Notes under the pieces: generated by a model | Database searches by the model: none | What the model saw: only the letters and a program-made list of their open reading frames with translations | Told to the model about the DNA's origin: nothing | Position numbers and translations under genes: made by a program | Assembly: GCF_000968015.1 (NCBI RefSeq) | Contig: NZ_LACH01000068.1 | Location: 1 to 64,000, forward strand | DNA length: 64,000 nt | Direction of reading: 5' to 3' | DNA from: Pseudomonas fluorescens | GTDB lineage: Bacteria > Pseudomonadota > Gammaproteobacteria > Pseudomonadales > Pseudomonadaceae | Part shown: positions 25,185 to 34,721 of the stretch, piece after piece | Numbering within the stretch: the first letter of the stretch is position 1 | Layout of the letters: each line of letters begins with the position of its first letter

Positions 25185-27830
25185 TCAGCAGTCCAGTGGG
25201 TTGCGTTTTTCCGGGTTGATCCCGAACTTGGCGATGGCTTCAGCCACCACTTTAGGTTCGATGTCACCACGGTCAGCCAAGGCTTCCAGGGCTGCCAACA
25301 CCACGAAATGACGGTCGACTTCGAAGAAGTGACGCAGCTTCTTGCGGCTGTCACTGCGGCCGAAACCGTCGGTGCCCAGGACTTTGAATTCCTTGGACGG
25401 GACCCACTGACGAATTTGCTCAGCGAACAGCTTCATGTAGTCGGTAGACGCAATGACCGGACCTTGACGGCCGTTCAGGCACTCTTCGACATAGCTCAGT
25501 TTAGGTTTCTGGCCCGGGTGCAGACGGTTGCTGCGCTCTACGGCCAGGCCGTCGCGACGCAGTTCGTTGAAGCTGGTAACGCTCCACACATCAGCGCCGA
25601 CGTTGAACTGTTCACGCAGGATTTTCGCCGCTTCGCGAACTTCGCGCAGGATGGTGCCGGAGCCCATCAGCTGAACGTGGTGCGCCGCTTCGCGGGTGTC
25701 TTCCTCGAGCAGGTACATGCCCTTGATGATGCCTTCCTCGACACCGGCCGGCATGGCTGGTTGCTGGTAGGACTCGTTCATCACGGTGATGTAGTAGAAA
25801 ACGTCCTGCTGCTCTTCGGTCATCTTCTTCATGCCGTCCTGGATGATCACCGCCAGCTCGTAGCCGTAGGTTGGATCAAAGGTGCGGCAGTTCGGGATGG
25901 TGGCAGCCAGGATGTGGCTGTGACCGTCTTCGTGTTGCAGGCCTTCGCCGTTCAGCGTGGTCCGGCCGGCGGTGCCGCCGATCAGGAAGCCACGGGTACG
26001 GCTGTCGCCGGCAGCCCAAGCCAGGTCGCCGATACGCTGGAAGCCGAACATCGAGTAGAAGATGTAGAACGGCAGCATTGGCTGGTTGTGGCTGGAGTAC
26101 GAAGTACCGGCAGCGATGAAGGAGCTCATGGCGCCCGCTTCGTTGATGCCTTCTTCGAGGATCTGGCCCTTTTTGTCTTCCTTGTAGAACATCACCTGGT
26201 CTTTATCGACTGGCTCGTAGAGCTGGCCGACGGACGAGTAGATGCCCAACTGGCGGAACATGCCTTCCATACCGAAGGTACGGGCTTCGTCCGGGATGAT
26301 CGGGACGATGCGCGGACCGATTTCCTTGTCCTTGACCAGTTGCGCGAGGATCCGCACGAACGCCATGGTGGTGGAAATTTCACGGTCGCCCGAGCCGTCC
26401 AGGATGGCCTTGAGGGTATCCAGCGATGGCGTCGGGATGTCGAAGCTTTTGGCGCGGCGCTGTGGCACGAAACCGCCCAGTGCAGTGCGACGCTCGCTCA
26501 GATAACGGGCTTCGGCGCTGTTTGGCTCTGGCTTGAAGAACGGCAGGTTTTCCAGCTCGGAGTCTTTGACCGGAATGTCGAAACGATCGCGGAACAGCTT
26601 CAGGCTTTCAACATCAACTTTCTTGGTGTTGTGCGCAGTGTTCTTCGCTTCGCCGGCACCGGTGCCATAACCTTTGATGGTCTTGGCCAGGATGACGGTC
26701 GGTTGTTCTTTGTGGTTGACCGCTTCGTGGTACGCCGCGTAGACCTTGTACGGGTCGTGACCGCCACGGTTGAGTTTCCAGATCTCGTCGTCGGACAAGT
26801 CTGCAACCATCGCCTTGAGTTCTGGCGAGTTGAAGAAGTGTTCACGTACGAACGCGCCGTCTTTGGCTTTGTAGTTCTGGTACTCGCCGTCGATGACTTC
26901 GTCCATGCGGCGTTGCAGGATACCGTCGACGTCTTTGGCCAACAGTGGGTCCCAGAAACGGCCCCAGATGACTTTGGTCACGTTCCACTGAGCACCGCGG
27001 AACACGCCTTCGAGTTCCTGGATGATCTTGCCGTTGCCGCGAACCGGGCCATCAAGGCGCTGCAGGTTGCAGTTGATGACGAAGATCAGGTTGTCGAGCT
27101 TCTCGCGGCCAGCCAGCGAGATCGCGCCCAGGGATTCCGGCTCGTCACACTCGCCGTCGCCCAGGAAGCACCAGACTTTTTGCTTGCCTTCAGGGATGAA
27201 GCCACGGGCTTCCAGGTACTTCATGAAGCGTGCCTGGTAGATCGCCTGGATCGGGCCCAGACCCATGGATACAGTCGGGAACTGCCAGAAATCAGGCATC
27301 AGCCAAGGGTGCGGGTAGGACGACAGGCCCTGACCGTCCACTTCCTGGCGGAAGTTGTTCATCTGGTCTTCGGTGATGCGGCCTTCCATGAACGCACGGG
27401 CGTAAACGCCTGGCGAGGTGTGACCCTGGAAGTAGATCAGGTCGCCGCCGTGTTCGTCGGTCGGGGCCTGGAAGAAATAGTTGAAGCCGATGTCGTACAG
27501 GGTTGCGCTGGAGGCGAAGCTGGAGATGTGACCGCCCAGGTCAGAATCTTTCAGGTTCGTACGCATCACCATGGCCATCGCGTTCCAGCGTACCAACGAG
27601 CGAATGCGGCGTTCCATGAACAGGTCGCCAGGCATGCGTGCTTCGTGGGTAACGGGGATCGTGTTGCGGTATGGCGTGGTGATGGCGTAAGGCAATTGCG
27701 AACCGCTACGGGTTGCGAGTTCGCCCATACGGGTCATCAGATAGTGAGCGCGGTCTTCGCCTTCTTTGTCGAGAACCGATTCCAGGGCGTCCAGCCATTC
27801 CTGGGTTTCGACGGGATCGAGGTCTTGCAT
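25185..27830 (-). CDS. aceE: Pyruvate dehydrogenase E1 (homodimeric) AceE
   Basis: AceE decarboxylates pyruvate with thiamine diphosphate and transfers acetyl to AceF, linking glycolysis to the citrate cycle. The 881-residue product is the single-chain gammaproteobacterial type, with GDGECDEPESLGA (the ThDP-Mg motif GDG...) and FLIGGTAGRTTLNGEGLQHEDG in the C-terminal half. The start ATG 27830 has GGAG about 8 nt upstream. It is first in the aceEF operon, and two GntR/FadR-type palindromes lie 111-177 bp upstream. The cofactor link to thiC in this window is functional only. Confidence 0.98.
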   Translation of the reverse strand: MQDLDPVETQEWLDALESVLDKEGEDRAHYLMTRMGELATRSGSQLPYAITTPYRNTIPVTHEARMPGDLFMERRIRSLVRWNAMAMVMRTNLKDSDLGGHISSFASSATLYDIGFNYFFQAPTDEHGGDLIYFQGHTSPGVYARAFMEGRITEDQMNNFRQEVDGQGLSSYPHPWLMPDFWQFPTVSMGLGPIQAIYQARFMKYLEARGFIPEGKQKVWCFLGDGECDEPESLGAISLAGREKLDNLIFVINCNLQRLDGPVRGNGKIIQELEGVFRGAQWNVTKVIWGRFWDPLLAKDVDGILQRRMDEVIDGEYQNYKAKDGAFVREHFFNSPELKAMVADLSDDEIWKLNRGGHDPYKVYAAYHEAVNHKEQPTVILAKTIKGYGTGAGEAKNTAHNTKKVDVESLKLFRDRFDIPVKDSELENLPFFKPEPNSAEARYLSERRTALGGFVPQRRAKSFDIPTPSLDTLKAILDGSGDREISTTMAFVRILAQLVKDKEIGPRIVPIIPDEARTFGMEGMFRQLGIYSSVGQLYEPVDKDQVMFYKEDKKGQILEEGINEAGAMSSFIAAGTSYSSHNQPMLPFYIFYSMFGFQRIGDLAWAAGDSRTRGFLIGGTAGRTTLNGEGLQHEDGHSHILAATIPNCRTFDPTYGYELAVIIQDGMKKMTEEQQDVFYYITVMNESYQQPAMPAGVEEGIIKGMYLLEEDTREAAHHVQLMGSGTILREVREAAKILREQFNVGADVWSVTSFNELRRDGLAVERSNRLHPGQKPKLSYVEECLNGRQGPVIASTDYMKLFAEQIRQWVPSKEFKVLGTDGFGRSDSRKKLRHFFEVDRHFVVLAALEALADRGDIEPKVVAEAIAKFGINPEKRNPLDC

Positions 27831-27940
27831 GGCTTGCTCCAGGGCGGAAAGGCTTCCAGAATCGGTTGCCTGAGTTTGCGACTGGCCTTGTGGGCAGACG
27901 ATATAAATTCTTGGATTGCCGAGAGGTTGTTCCGGCGGCG

Positions 27941-28007
27941 TGTAGTTTTACTACAAATCATCGGGCATTTCAGCCTTTCGAATGTATATACGAGTAGTAA
28001 AACTACA
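27941..28007. promoter_or_regulatory. Paired operator palindromes between aceE and glnE
   Basis: GTAGTTTTACTAC (27942-27954) and GTAGTAAAACTAC (27994-28006) are each palindromic and are exact inverted copies of each other, including one flanking base. The GT-N3-AC centre fits FadR-subfamily GntR regulators such as PdhR. The centres are 52 bp apart, about five helical turns. On the minus strand TATACAT between them could be a -10 box for aceE. The rest of the 383-bp gap holds nothing else I can name. Confidence 0.55.
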
Positions 28008-28213
28008 GATGAGCGGCTTGTGGCCTCCAGCTGCGTTGTGAGAATAATCGTTAAGGTTGGTCTTTTGCCAACCAGAAAAGGTGAAAGCTTGATGCTGTCT
28101 GCCAAAAATAAAGAAATTTCAGCTATTTCTAACCTTTGTTCGACAGTCGATCAGGTAGTGCATTCTCGCGAATCACTACATGCAGCCCTCTACACGCCGA
28201 TCAAGGATAGACC

Positions 28214-31153
28214 ATGAGCCTCCCTTCGCTTGCCGAACTGCCCGGCATCCTCCTGCCGTTTGTCACCCGCGCCGAGCAGTCGTTCCGTGCGGCCGTCGCG
28301 GTGCTTCCCGACGATCATGGTCTGGCCGGCTGGACGCCTGAACGCTGGGCGCAATTCGCCCGGGTCACCGCTGCCAGCGACTTCGTGATTGAACAAAGTG
28401 TCCGCGACCCGCTGATGTTGCTGGAGCTGGTGCAGTCCGGTGAGCTGGACCGAAGTTTTGCGCCCGGCGAGCTGTGCGCGCAGATTGCGGCAGCGGTGAA
28501 TGCCGCGGAAACCGACGATGGGCTCGGTCGCGCTCTGCGTCGTCAACGTACCCGTCATCAAGTGCGGATCATCTGGCGCGACCTGAATCGTCAGTGCGAT
28601 TTGATCCAGACCTGCCGCGACCTCTCGGACATGGCCGATGCCAGCATCGATCAGGCCTATCAGTGGTTGTACTCGCGGCATTGTCAGCAGTTCGGCGTGC
28701 CGACGGGCCGGCGCAGCGGCGAGCCGCAGCAAATGGTCATTCTCGGCATGGGCAAGCTCGGCGCGGTGGAGCTCAACCTGTCGTCGGACATCGACCTGAT
28801 CTTCGCCTATCCCGAAGGCGGCGAAACCGTCGGGGTCAAACGCTCGCTGGATAACCAGGAATTTTTCATCCGTCTCGGCCAGCGCCTGATCAAGGCTCTG
28901 GACCCGATGACCGTCGACGGTTTTGTTTTCCGCGTCGACATGCGCCTGCGGCCTTACGGTTCGGCCGGCGCATTGGTGTTGAGCTTCAACGCGCTGGAGC
29001 AGTATTACCAGGATCAGGGCCGTGACTGGGAACGCTACGCGATGATCAAGTCGCGGGTGGTGGCCGGCGATCAGGTGGCCGGTGCGCAATTGCAAGACAT
29101 GCTGCGGCCGTTCGTTTATCGGCGTTATCTCGACTTCTCGGCGATCGAAGCGCTGCGCACCATGAAGCAGCTGATCCAGCAGGAAGTCCGGCGCAAGGGC
29201 ATGGCCGACAACATCAAACTCGGCTCCGGTGGCATTCGTGAAGTCGAATTTATCGCCCAGGCATTCCAGCTGATCCACGGTGGCCGCGACCTGAGCTTGC
29301 AGCAGCGACCTCTATTAAAAGTATTGAGCACGCTGGAAGGTCAGGGTTACCTGCCGCCAGCGGTGATCAGTGAGCTGCGCGAAGGCTACGAATTCCTGCG
29401 CTACACCGAACACGCGATCCAGGCGATTGCCGACCGCCAGACCCAGATGTTGCCGGACGGCGCTCAGGATCAGGCGCGCATTGCCTTTATGTTGGGTTTT
29501 GACGATTGGTCGGCTTTCCATGAGCGGCTGATGTATTGGCGCGATCGCGTGGCCTGGCACTTCGGTCAGGTGATCGCCGATCCCGACGAAGAGGAAGGTA
29601 CCGAAAGCGAAGTGGTGGTCGGCGGTGAATGGCTGCCGTTGTGGGAAGAGGCTCAGGATGAAGAGGCCGCTTGCCGTCAGTTGGAAGAGGGCGGTTTCGT
29701 CGATGCTTCCAAGGCTTTGAAAGCCTTGGCTGGCTTGCGCAGCAGCCCGCAATTGCGCGCGATGCAGCGCTTGGGGCGTGAGCGTCTCGATGCCTTCATT
29801 CCGCGGTTGCTGGCTCAGGCTGTCGAACACGCCAATCCGGATCTGGTGCTGGAAAGAGTATTGCCGCTGGTGGAAGCCGTGGCCCGACGTTCCGCGTACC
29901 TGGTGTTGCTGACCGAGAATCCCGGCGCGCTGCGACGCTTGTTAACCTTGTGTGCCGCGAGCCCGTGGATCGCGGAACAGATCACCCGCTTCCCGCTGCT
30001 GCTCGACGAATTGCTCAACGAAGGTCGGCTGTTCAAACCGCCGCTGGCGCCGGAACTGGCCGCCGAGTTGCGCGAGCGTTTGACGCGGATTCCCGAAGAT
30101 GACCTCGAACAACAGATGGAAGCCTTGCGACATTTCAAACTGGCGCACCGCTTGCGCGTCGCCGCTTCGGAAATCGCCGGCAGCCTGCCGTTGATGAAGG
30201 TGAGTGATTACCTGACCTGGCTTGCTGAAGCGATCCTCGAACAAGTGCTGGCCCTGGCCTGGCGCCAGACCGTGAGTAAATACGGCACGCCGAAGCGCAC
30301 CGACGGCACCTTGTGCGATCCCGGCTTCATCATTGTCGGTTATGGGAAAGTCGGCGGTCTGGAACTGGGGCATGGTTCGGACCTGGACCTGGTGTTCATC
30401 CACGATGGCGACCCGCAGGCGGAAACCGACGGGCCGAAGCCTATCGACGGCGCGCAATTTTTCACCCGGCTGGGGCAGCGGATCATTCACTTGCTCACGG
30501 CCCAGACCAACTCCGGTCAGCTGTATGAAGTGGACATGCGTCTGCGGCCGTCCGGTGCGTCGGGGTTGTTGGTGAGTTCGCTCGGTGCGTTTGCGCGGTA
30601 TCAGGAAAATGAAGCCTGGACCTGGGAGCATCAGGCGCTGGTGCGGGCGCGGGTGCTGGTGGGCAGCCCGGACGTCGGCCAGGCGTTCGAGAAAGTCCGC
30701 GCGGCGGTATTGGGCAAGCCGCGGGACCTGGCGACCTTGCGCCAGGAGGTCAGCGAGATGCGCGCCAAAATGCGCGATAACCTCGGCAGTAAGAGCACCG
30801 CGGCCGGCACCGGAGCAAATGCCTTCGAGGCCACGGCGCCGTTCGATCTCAAGCAGGACGCCGGAGGTATCGTCGATATTGAATTTATGGTGCAATACGC
30901 GGCCCTGGCGTGGTCCGAATCGCACCCGCCATTGCTGCGCTGGACTGACAATATCCGCATTCTGGAAGGGCTGGAGGAGGAAGGGCTGATGCCCGCCGAA
31001 GACGCCAGCCTGTTGCGCGAGGCCTATAAAGCCTATCGCTCCGCCGCTCACCGGCAGGCCTTGCAGAAGGACGCCGGGGTAATACCGGGCGACCAGTTCG
31101 TGGACGAACGGCGGCAGGTAGTACGGATCTGGCGCGAGCTGGGGCTAAGCTGA
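28214..31153 (+). CDS. glnE: Bifunctional glutamine synthetase adenylyltransferase/adenylyl-removing enzyme GlnE
   Basis: GlnE adds AMP to and removes it from glutamine synthetase in response to PII and glutamine. The 979-residue protein has two nucleotidyltransferase domains: the N-terminal removase with GMGKLGAVELNLSSDIDL (about residues 178-195) and the C-terminal transferase with VGYGKVGGLELGHGSDLDL (about 708-726). Each is followed by a helical domain. AAGGAT lies 5 nt before ATG 28214. It is divergent from aceE and stands alone upstream of the LPS locus. Confidence 0.97.
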   Translation: MSLPSLAELPGILLPFVTRAEQSFRAAVAVLPDDHGLAGWTPERWAQFARVTAASDFVIEQSVRDPLMLLELVQSGELDRSFAPGELCAQIAAAVNAAETDDGLGRALRRQRTRHQVRIIWRDLNRQCDLIQTCRDLSDMADASIDQAYQWLYSRHCQQFGVPTGRRSGEPQQMVILGMGKLGAVELNLSSDIDLIFAYPEGGETVGVKRSLDNQEFFIRLGQRLIKALDPMTVDGFVFRVDMRLRPYGSAGALVLSFNALEQYYQDQGRDWERYAMIKSRVVAGDQVAGAQLQDMLRPFVYRRYLDFSAIEALRTMKQLIQQEVRRKGMADNIKLGSGGIREVEFIAQAFQLIHGGRDLSLQQRPLLKVLSTLEGQGYLPPAVISELREGYEFLRYTEHAIQAIADRQTQMLPDGAQDQARIAFMLGFDDWSAFHERLMYWRDRVAWHFGQVIADPDEEEGTESEVVVGGEWLPLWEEAQDEEAACRQLEEGGFVDASKALKALAGLRSSPQLRAMQRLGRERLDAFIPRLLAQAVEHANPDLVLERVLPLVEAVARRSAYLVLLTENPGALRRLLTLCAASPWIAEQITRFPLLLDELLNEGRLFKPPLAPELAAELRERLTRIPEDDLEQQMEALRHFKLAHRLRVAASEIAGSLPLMKVSDYLTWLAEAILEQVLALAWRQTVSKYGTPKRTDGTLCDPGFIIVGYGKVGGLELGHGSDLDLVFIHDGDPQAETDGPKPIDGAQFFTRLGQRIIHLLTAQTNSGQLYEVDMRLRPSGASGLLVSSLGAFARYQENEAWTWEHQALVRARVLVGSPDVGQAFEKVRAAVLGKPRDLATLRQEVSEMRAKMRDNLGSKSTAAGTGANAFEATAPFDLKQDAGGIVDIEFMVQYAALAWSESHPPLLRWTDNIRILEGLEEEGLMPAEDASLLREAYKAYRSAAHRQALQKDAGVIPGDQFVDERRQVVRIWRELGLS

Positions 31154-31182
31154 AACCGGATAGTTGAAACACCCAATACCCA

Positions 31183-31272
31183 TGTGGGAGCGAGCTTGCT
31201 CGCGATGATGCCGTCACATTCGACATTGATGGTGACTGTCACGCCGCTATCGCGAGCAAGCTCGCTCCCACA
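31183..31272. repeat. REP pair, first unit of a tandem duplication
   Basis: Inverted TGTGGGAGCGAGCTTGCTCG arms. The unit plus flanks recurs about 157 bp further right. It lies between co-directional glnE and waaF. Confidence 0.88.
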
Positions 31273-31341
31273 GTAGTTCTGCGGTGTTTTGTAGATTGAA
31301 GTAGCTAAGCTGCACCGCACTGGATGTGCACCAATACCCAA

Positions 31342-31428
31342 TGTGGGAGCGAGCTTGCTCGCGATGAGGCCGTCACATACAACATTTATGCTGACTGTCG
31401 CGCCGCCCGGAGCAAGCTCGTTCCCACA
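31342..31428. repeat. REP pair, second, decayed unit
   Basis: The left arm is intact. The right arm has lost the CTATCGC part (GCCCGGAGCAAGCTCGTTCC). Flanks (CCAATACCCA before, TCTGC.GTGTTTTGTAGA after) repeat those of the first unit. Confidence 0.85.
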
Positions 31429-31461
31429 GTAGATCTGCAGTGTTTTGTAGAATTCTCGAGG

Positions 31462-31483
31462 CGGGGAGGCGTATGCCTCCCCG
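31462..31483 (+). terminator. GC-rich hairpin before waaF
   Basis: CGGGGAGGC (31462-31470) and GCCTCCCCG (31475-31483) form a perfect 9-bp stem with loop GTAT, 19 nt before the waaF ATG. The T-run is poor, so it may be a weak glnE terminator or a leader structure. Confidence 0.45.
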
Positions 31484-31502
31484 GCTCGTTTATGGAAACC
31501 AC

Positions 31503-32537
31503 ATGAAAATTCTGATCGTTGGGCCCAGTTGGGTCGGTGACATGGTGATGGCGCAGACACTGTTTCAGTGTCTCAAGCAGCGCCACCCGCAATGCGAAAT
31601 CGACGTGCTGGCCCCCGAGTGGAGCCGGCCGATTCTTGAGCGCATGCCCGAAGTACGCCAGGCCTTGAGCTTTCCGCTCGGTCACGGTGCTTTGGAGCTG
31701 GCGACGCGTCGGCGCATCGGCAAATCCCTGGCCGGCCAGTACGACCAGGCGATCCTGCTGCCCAATTCCCTGAAGTCGGCATTGGTGCCGTTCTTCGCCG
31801 GCATCCCGAAACGTACCGGCTGGCGTGGCGAGTTCCGCTACGGCCTGCTCAATGACGTGCGCACGCTGGATAAAGAACGTTACCCGCTGATGATCGAACG
31901 CTTCATGGCCTTGGCTTACGAGCCCGGTGCCGAGCTGCCGACACCTTATCCACGGCCGAGCCTGCAAATTGACCCGGTGACGCGCGAAGCAGCAATGGCC
32001 AAATTCGGCCTGGCTCTCGACCGCCCGGTGTTGGCGCTGTGCCCCGGTGCCGAATTTGGCGAGTCCAAGCGCTGGCCGTCCGAGCACTATGCCAAGGTTG
32101 CCGAAGCGAAGATCCGCGAAGGTTGGCAAGTCTGGCTGTTCGGTTCGAAAAACGATCACGCTGTCGGCGAAGACATCCGTTCGCGGCTGATTCCCGGTTT
32201 GCGTGAAGAGTCGGTGAACCTCAGCGGCGGCACCTCCCTGGCCGAAGCCATCGACCTGATGTCCTGCTCCGACGCGGTGGTGTCCAACGACTCCGGCCTG
32301 ATGCACGTCGCCGCTGCGCTGAATCGCCCGTTGGTGGCGGTTTACGGCTCGACGTCGCCGGGTTTCACGCCGCCACTGGCCGAGCACGTCGAGATCGTGC
32401 GCCTGGGCATCGAATGCAGCCCCTGCTTCGATCGCACGTGCCGCTTCGGTCATTACAACTGCCTGCGCCAGCTCATGCCGCAAGCGGTGAACGAAGCCTT
32501 GCAGCGTTTGCAAGGCACTGTGGTCGAGGTCAAATAG
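31503..32537 (+). CDS. waaF: ADP-heptose:LPS heptosyltransferase II WaaF
   Basis: WaaF adds the second heptose of the LPS inner core at the cytoplasmic face of the inner membrane. The 344-residue protein is a GT-B glycosyltransferase of family 9, starting MKILIVGPSWVGDMVMAQTLFQ. The C-terminal ADP-heptose site includes LCPGAEFGESKRWP and SNDSGLMHVAAAL. I chose ATG 31503 because this is the family N-terminus. It is the first gene of a tight run with waaC, waaG and waaP. Confidence 0.96.
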   Translation: MKILIVGPSWVGDMVMAQTLFQCLKQRHPQCEIDVLAPEWSRPILERMPEVRQALSFPLGHGALELATRRRIGKSLAGQYDQAILLPNSLKSALVPFFAGIPKRTGWRGEFRYGLLNDVRTLDKERYPLMIERFMALAYEPGAELPTPYPRPSLQIDPVTREAAMAKFGLALDRPVLALCPGAEFGESKRWPSEHYAKVAEAKIREGWQVWLFGSKNDHAVGEDIRSRLIPGLREESVNLSGGTSLAEAIDLMSCSDAVVSNDSGLMHVAAALNRPLVAVYGSTSPGFTPPLAEHVEIVRLGIECSPCFDRTCRFGHYNCLRQLMPQAVNEALQRLQGTVVEVK

Positions 32538-32538
32538 T

Positions 32539-33600
32539 TTGCGGGTACTGCTGATCAAGACTTCTTCGCTGGGCGACGTGATTCACGCGTTGCCGGCGCT
32601 GACCGACGCGGCACGGGCGATCCCCGGCATCCAGTTCGATTGGGTGGTGGAAGAAGGTTTCGCCGAAATCCCGACCTGGCACCCGGCCGTGGGCAAGGTG
32701 ATTCCGGTGGCGATCCGTCGCTGGCGCAAAAACATCTGGCAGACCATCAAGAGTGGCGAATGGAAGCGCTTCAAGCAAAGCGTTCGCGCCAACAAATATG
32801 ACTTGGTGATCGATGCCCAGGGCCTGCTGAAAAGTGCGTTGCTGACTCGATACGCCAAAGCCCCGGTGGCCGGGCTGGATAAAAATTCGGCCCGCGAGCC
32901 GATTGCCGCACGCTTCTATTCCCGGCGTCTGGCCGTGGCCCGTGGGCAACACGCGGTGGAGCGAGTGCGTCAGCTATTTGCCGTGGCCCTGGGTTACGAC
33001 CTTCCAAAAGGCTTGGGCGATTACGGCCTGAATGTCGAGCGACTGGTGGAATTGCCGCGCAAGAATCCTTACGTGGTGTTCCTGCACGGCACCACGTGGG
33101 ACACCAAACACTGGCCGGAAGCCTACTGGCGCGAGTTGGCCGAGCGCGTTGGCTATCTCGGTGTCGCGGTGAAGCTGCCGTGGGGTAATCCGATCGAGAA
33201 AGCCCGGGCCGAGCGCATCGCCAAAGACATGAGGCACGTCGAAGTGCTGCCCAAGCTGAACCTGGCGGGTGTCGGCAAAGTGCTGGCCGGCGCGCAAGCC
33301 TGCGTGGCGGTGGACACCGGTCTCGGTCACCTCGCCGCAGCGCTCGACGTACCGACGCTGTCGCTGTTCGGCCCGACCAACCCGGGCCTGACCGGTGCCT
33401 ACGGTAAAGCGCAGATTCACATCGCCAGCGATTTCCCCTGCGCACCGTGTATGCAAAAGAAATGTACGTATCAACCGACGGCCGAAGATGCCCGTCAGTT
33501 TGACCTTAAACGCGAGTGGCCCCTGTGCTTCACGCGTCTGAATCCCGAGCGTGTCGCGACCCGACTGAGCACGTTGTTACTGGCTGAGGACCTGCGCTGA
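32539..33600 (+). CDS. waaC: ADP-heptose:LPS heptosyltransferase I WaaC
   Basis: WaaC adds the first heptose to Kdo. The 353-residue GT9 protein begins with TTG at 32539 (MRVLLIKTSSLGDVIHALPAL), 1 nt after the waaF stop and with GAGG about 9 nt upstream. Acceptor and donor parts are typical, with VFLHGTTWDTKHWPE and VDTGLGHLAAALDVPTLSLFGPTNP. The stop overlaps the waaG start by 1 nt. Confidence 0.96.
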   Translation: MRVLLIKTSSLGDVIHALPALTDAARAIPGIQFDWVVEEGFAEIPTWHPAVGKVIPVAIRRWRKNIWQTIKSGEWKRFKQSVRANKYDLVIDAQGLLKSALLTRYAKAPVAGLDKNSAREPIAARFYSRRLAVARGQHAVERVRQLFAVALGYDLPKGLGDYGLNVERLVELPRKNPYVVFLHGTTWDTKHWPEAYWRELAERVGYLGVAVKLPWGNPIEKARAERIAKDMRHVEVLPKLNLAGVGKVLAGAQACVAVDTGLGHLAAALDVPTLSLFGPTNPGLTGAYGKAQIHIASDFPCAPCMQKKCTYQPTAEDARQFDLKREWPLCFTRLNPERVATRLSTLLLAEDLR

Positions 33601-34721
33601 TGCAATTGGCATTCGTCTTGTACAAGTACTTTCCATTCGGGGGCTTGCAGCGCGATTTCATGCGCATCGCCCTGGAATGTCAGCAGCGCGGCCATCAGAT
33701 TCGGGTCTACACGCTGATCTGGGAGGGCGACATTCCGCCGGGCTTCGAAGTGTTGGTGGCGCCGGTCAAGGCGTTCTTCAATCATCGACGCAACGAGAAA
33801 CTCAGCGAATGGATGGAGGCGGATCTGGCCAAACGTCCGGTGGACCGTTTGATCGGCTTCAACAAAATGCCGGGCCTGGACGTCTACTACGCCGCCGACG
33901 GCTGCTTCGAAGACAAAGCGCAAAACCTGCGCAACTCGCTGTACCGACGTTGGGGCCGCTACCGGCACTTCGCCGAGTACGAGCGTGCGGTGTTCGCCAA
34001 GGATGCCAAGACCGAAGTGCTGATGATTTCCGAAGTCCAGCAACCGCTGTTCATCAAGCATTACGACACGCCGCTTGAACGCTTCCATCTGCTGCCGCCA
34101 GGTATCTCTCAGGACCGTCGTGCGCCGGCCAATGCCGCCGATATTCGTGCCGAATTCCGTCGCGAATTCAGCCTGAAAGACGATGATCTGCTGCTGGTGC
34201 AAATCGGCTCCGGGTTCAAGACCAAGGGCGTGGATCGCAGCCTCAAGGCGCTGGCCGCATTGCCCGCTGATCTGAAGAAACGCACCCGGCTATTTGTAAT
34301 TGGCCAGGACGACCCCAAATTGTTCCAGATGCAAAGCGCCACATTGGGGCTCGGCGAAAACGTGACGTTCCTCAAGGGCCGCAGCGACATCCCGCGTTTT
34401 CTGCTCGGAGCCGATCTGTTGATTCACCCGGCGTACAACGAAAACACCGGGACTGTGTTACTCGAAGCCCTGGTGGCCGGGTTGCCGGTGCTGGTGAGCG
34501 CGGTGTGTGGTTACGCCCATTACATCGCCGAGGCCGACGCCGGTCTGGTGCTGGACGAACCTTTCGATCAGGCGCAGCTGACTCAGTACCTGACCGGCAT
34601 GTTGAACGACGCTCAAGCACGGGCGGCCTGGAGCCGCAATGGTCTGGCCTTTGCCGAGACGGCCGACCTCTACAGCATGCCGCAGCACGCGGCCGATGTG
34701 ATTCTGGCGGAGCACGCTTAA
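33600..34721 (+). CDS. waaG: LPS core glucosyltransferase WaaG
   Basis: WaaG adds the first outer-core hexose to HepII; in Pseudomonas the sugar may be galactosamine rather than glucose. The 373-residue GT4-family GT-B protein starts MQLAFVLYKYFPFGGLQRDFMRIA. It carries the donor-site segment NENTGTVLLEALVAGLPVLVS, the EX7E-type motif of this family. It overlaps waaC and waaP by 1 nt on each side, implying coupled translation. Confidence 0.95.
   Translation: MQLAFVLYKYFPFGGLQRDFMRIALECQQRGHQIRVYTLIWEGDIPPGFEVLVAPVKAFFNHRRNEKLSEWMEADLAKRPVDRLIGFNKMPGLDVYYAADGCFEDKAQNLRNSLYRRWGRYRHFAEYERAVFAKDAKTEVLMISEVQQPLFIKHYDTPLERFHLLPPGISQDRRAPANAADIRAEFRREFSLKDDDLLLVQIGSGFKTKGVDRSLKALAALPADLKKRTRLFVIGQDDPKLFQMQSATLGLGENVTFLKGRSDIPRFLLGADLLIHPAYNENTGTVLLEALVAGLPVLVSAVCGYAHYIAEADAGLVLDEPFDQAQLTQYLTGMLNDAQARAAWSRNGLAFAETADLYSMPQHAADVILAEHA

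Noticed and set aside
31154..31502. Loss of ilvE between glnE and waaF
   Set aside because: ilvE follows glnE in PAO1, but I recall that P. putida also lacks it here, so this is probably a normal lineage difference and not a deletion in this strain.
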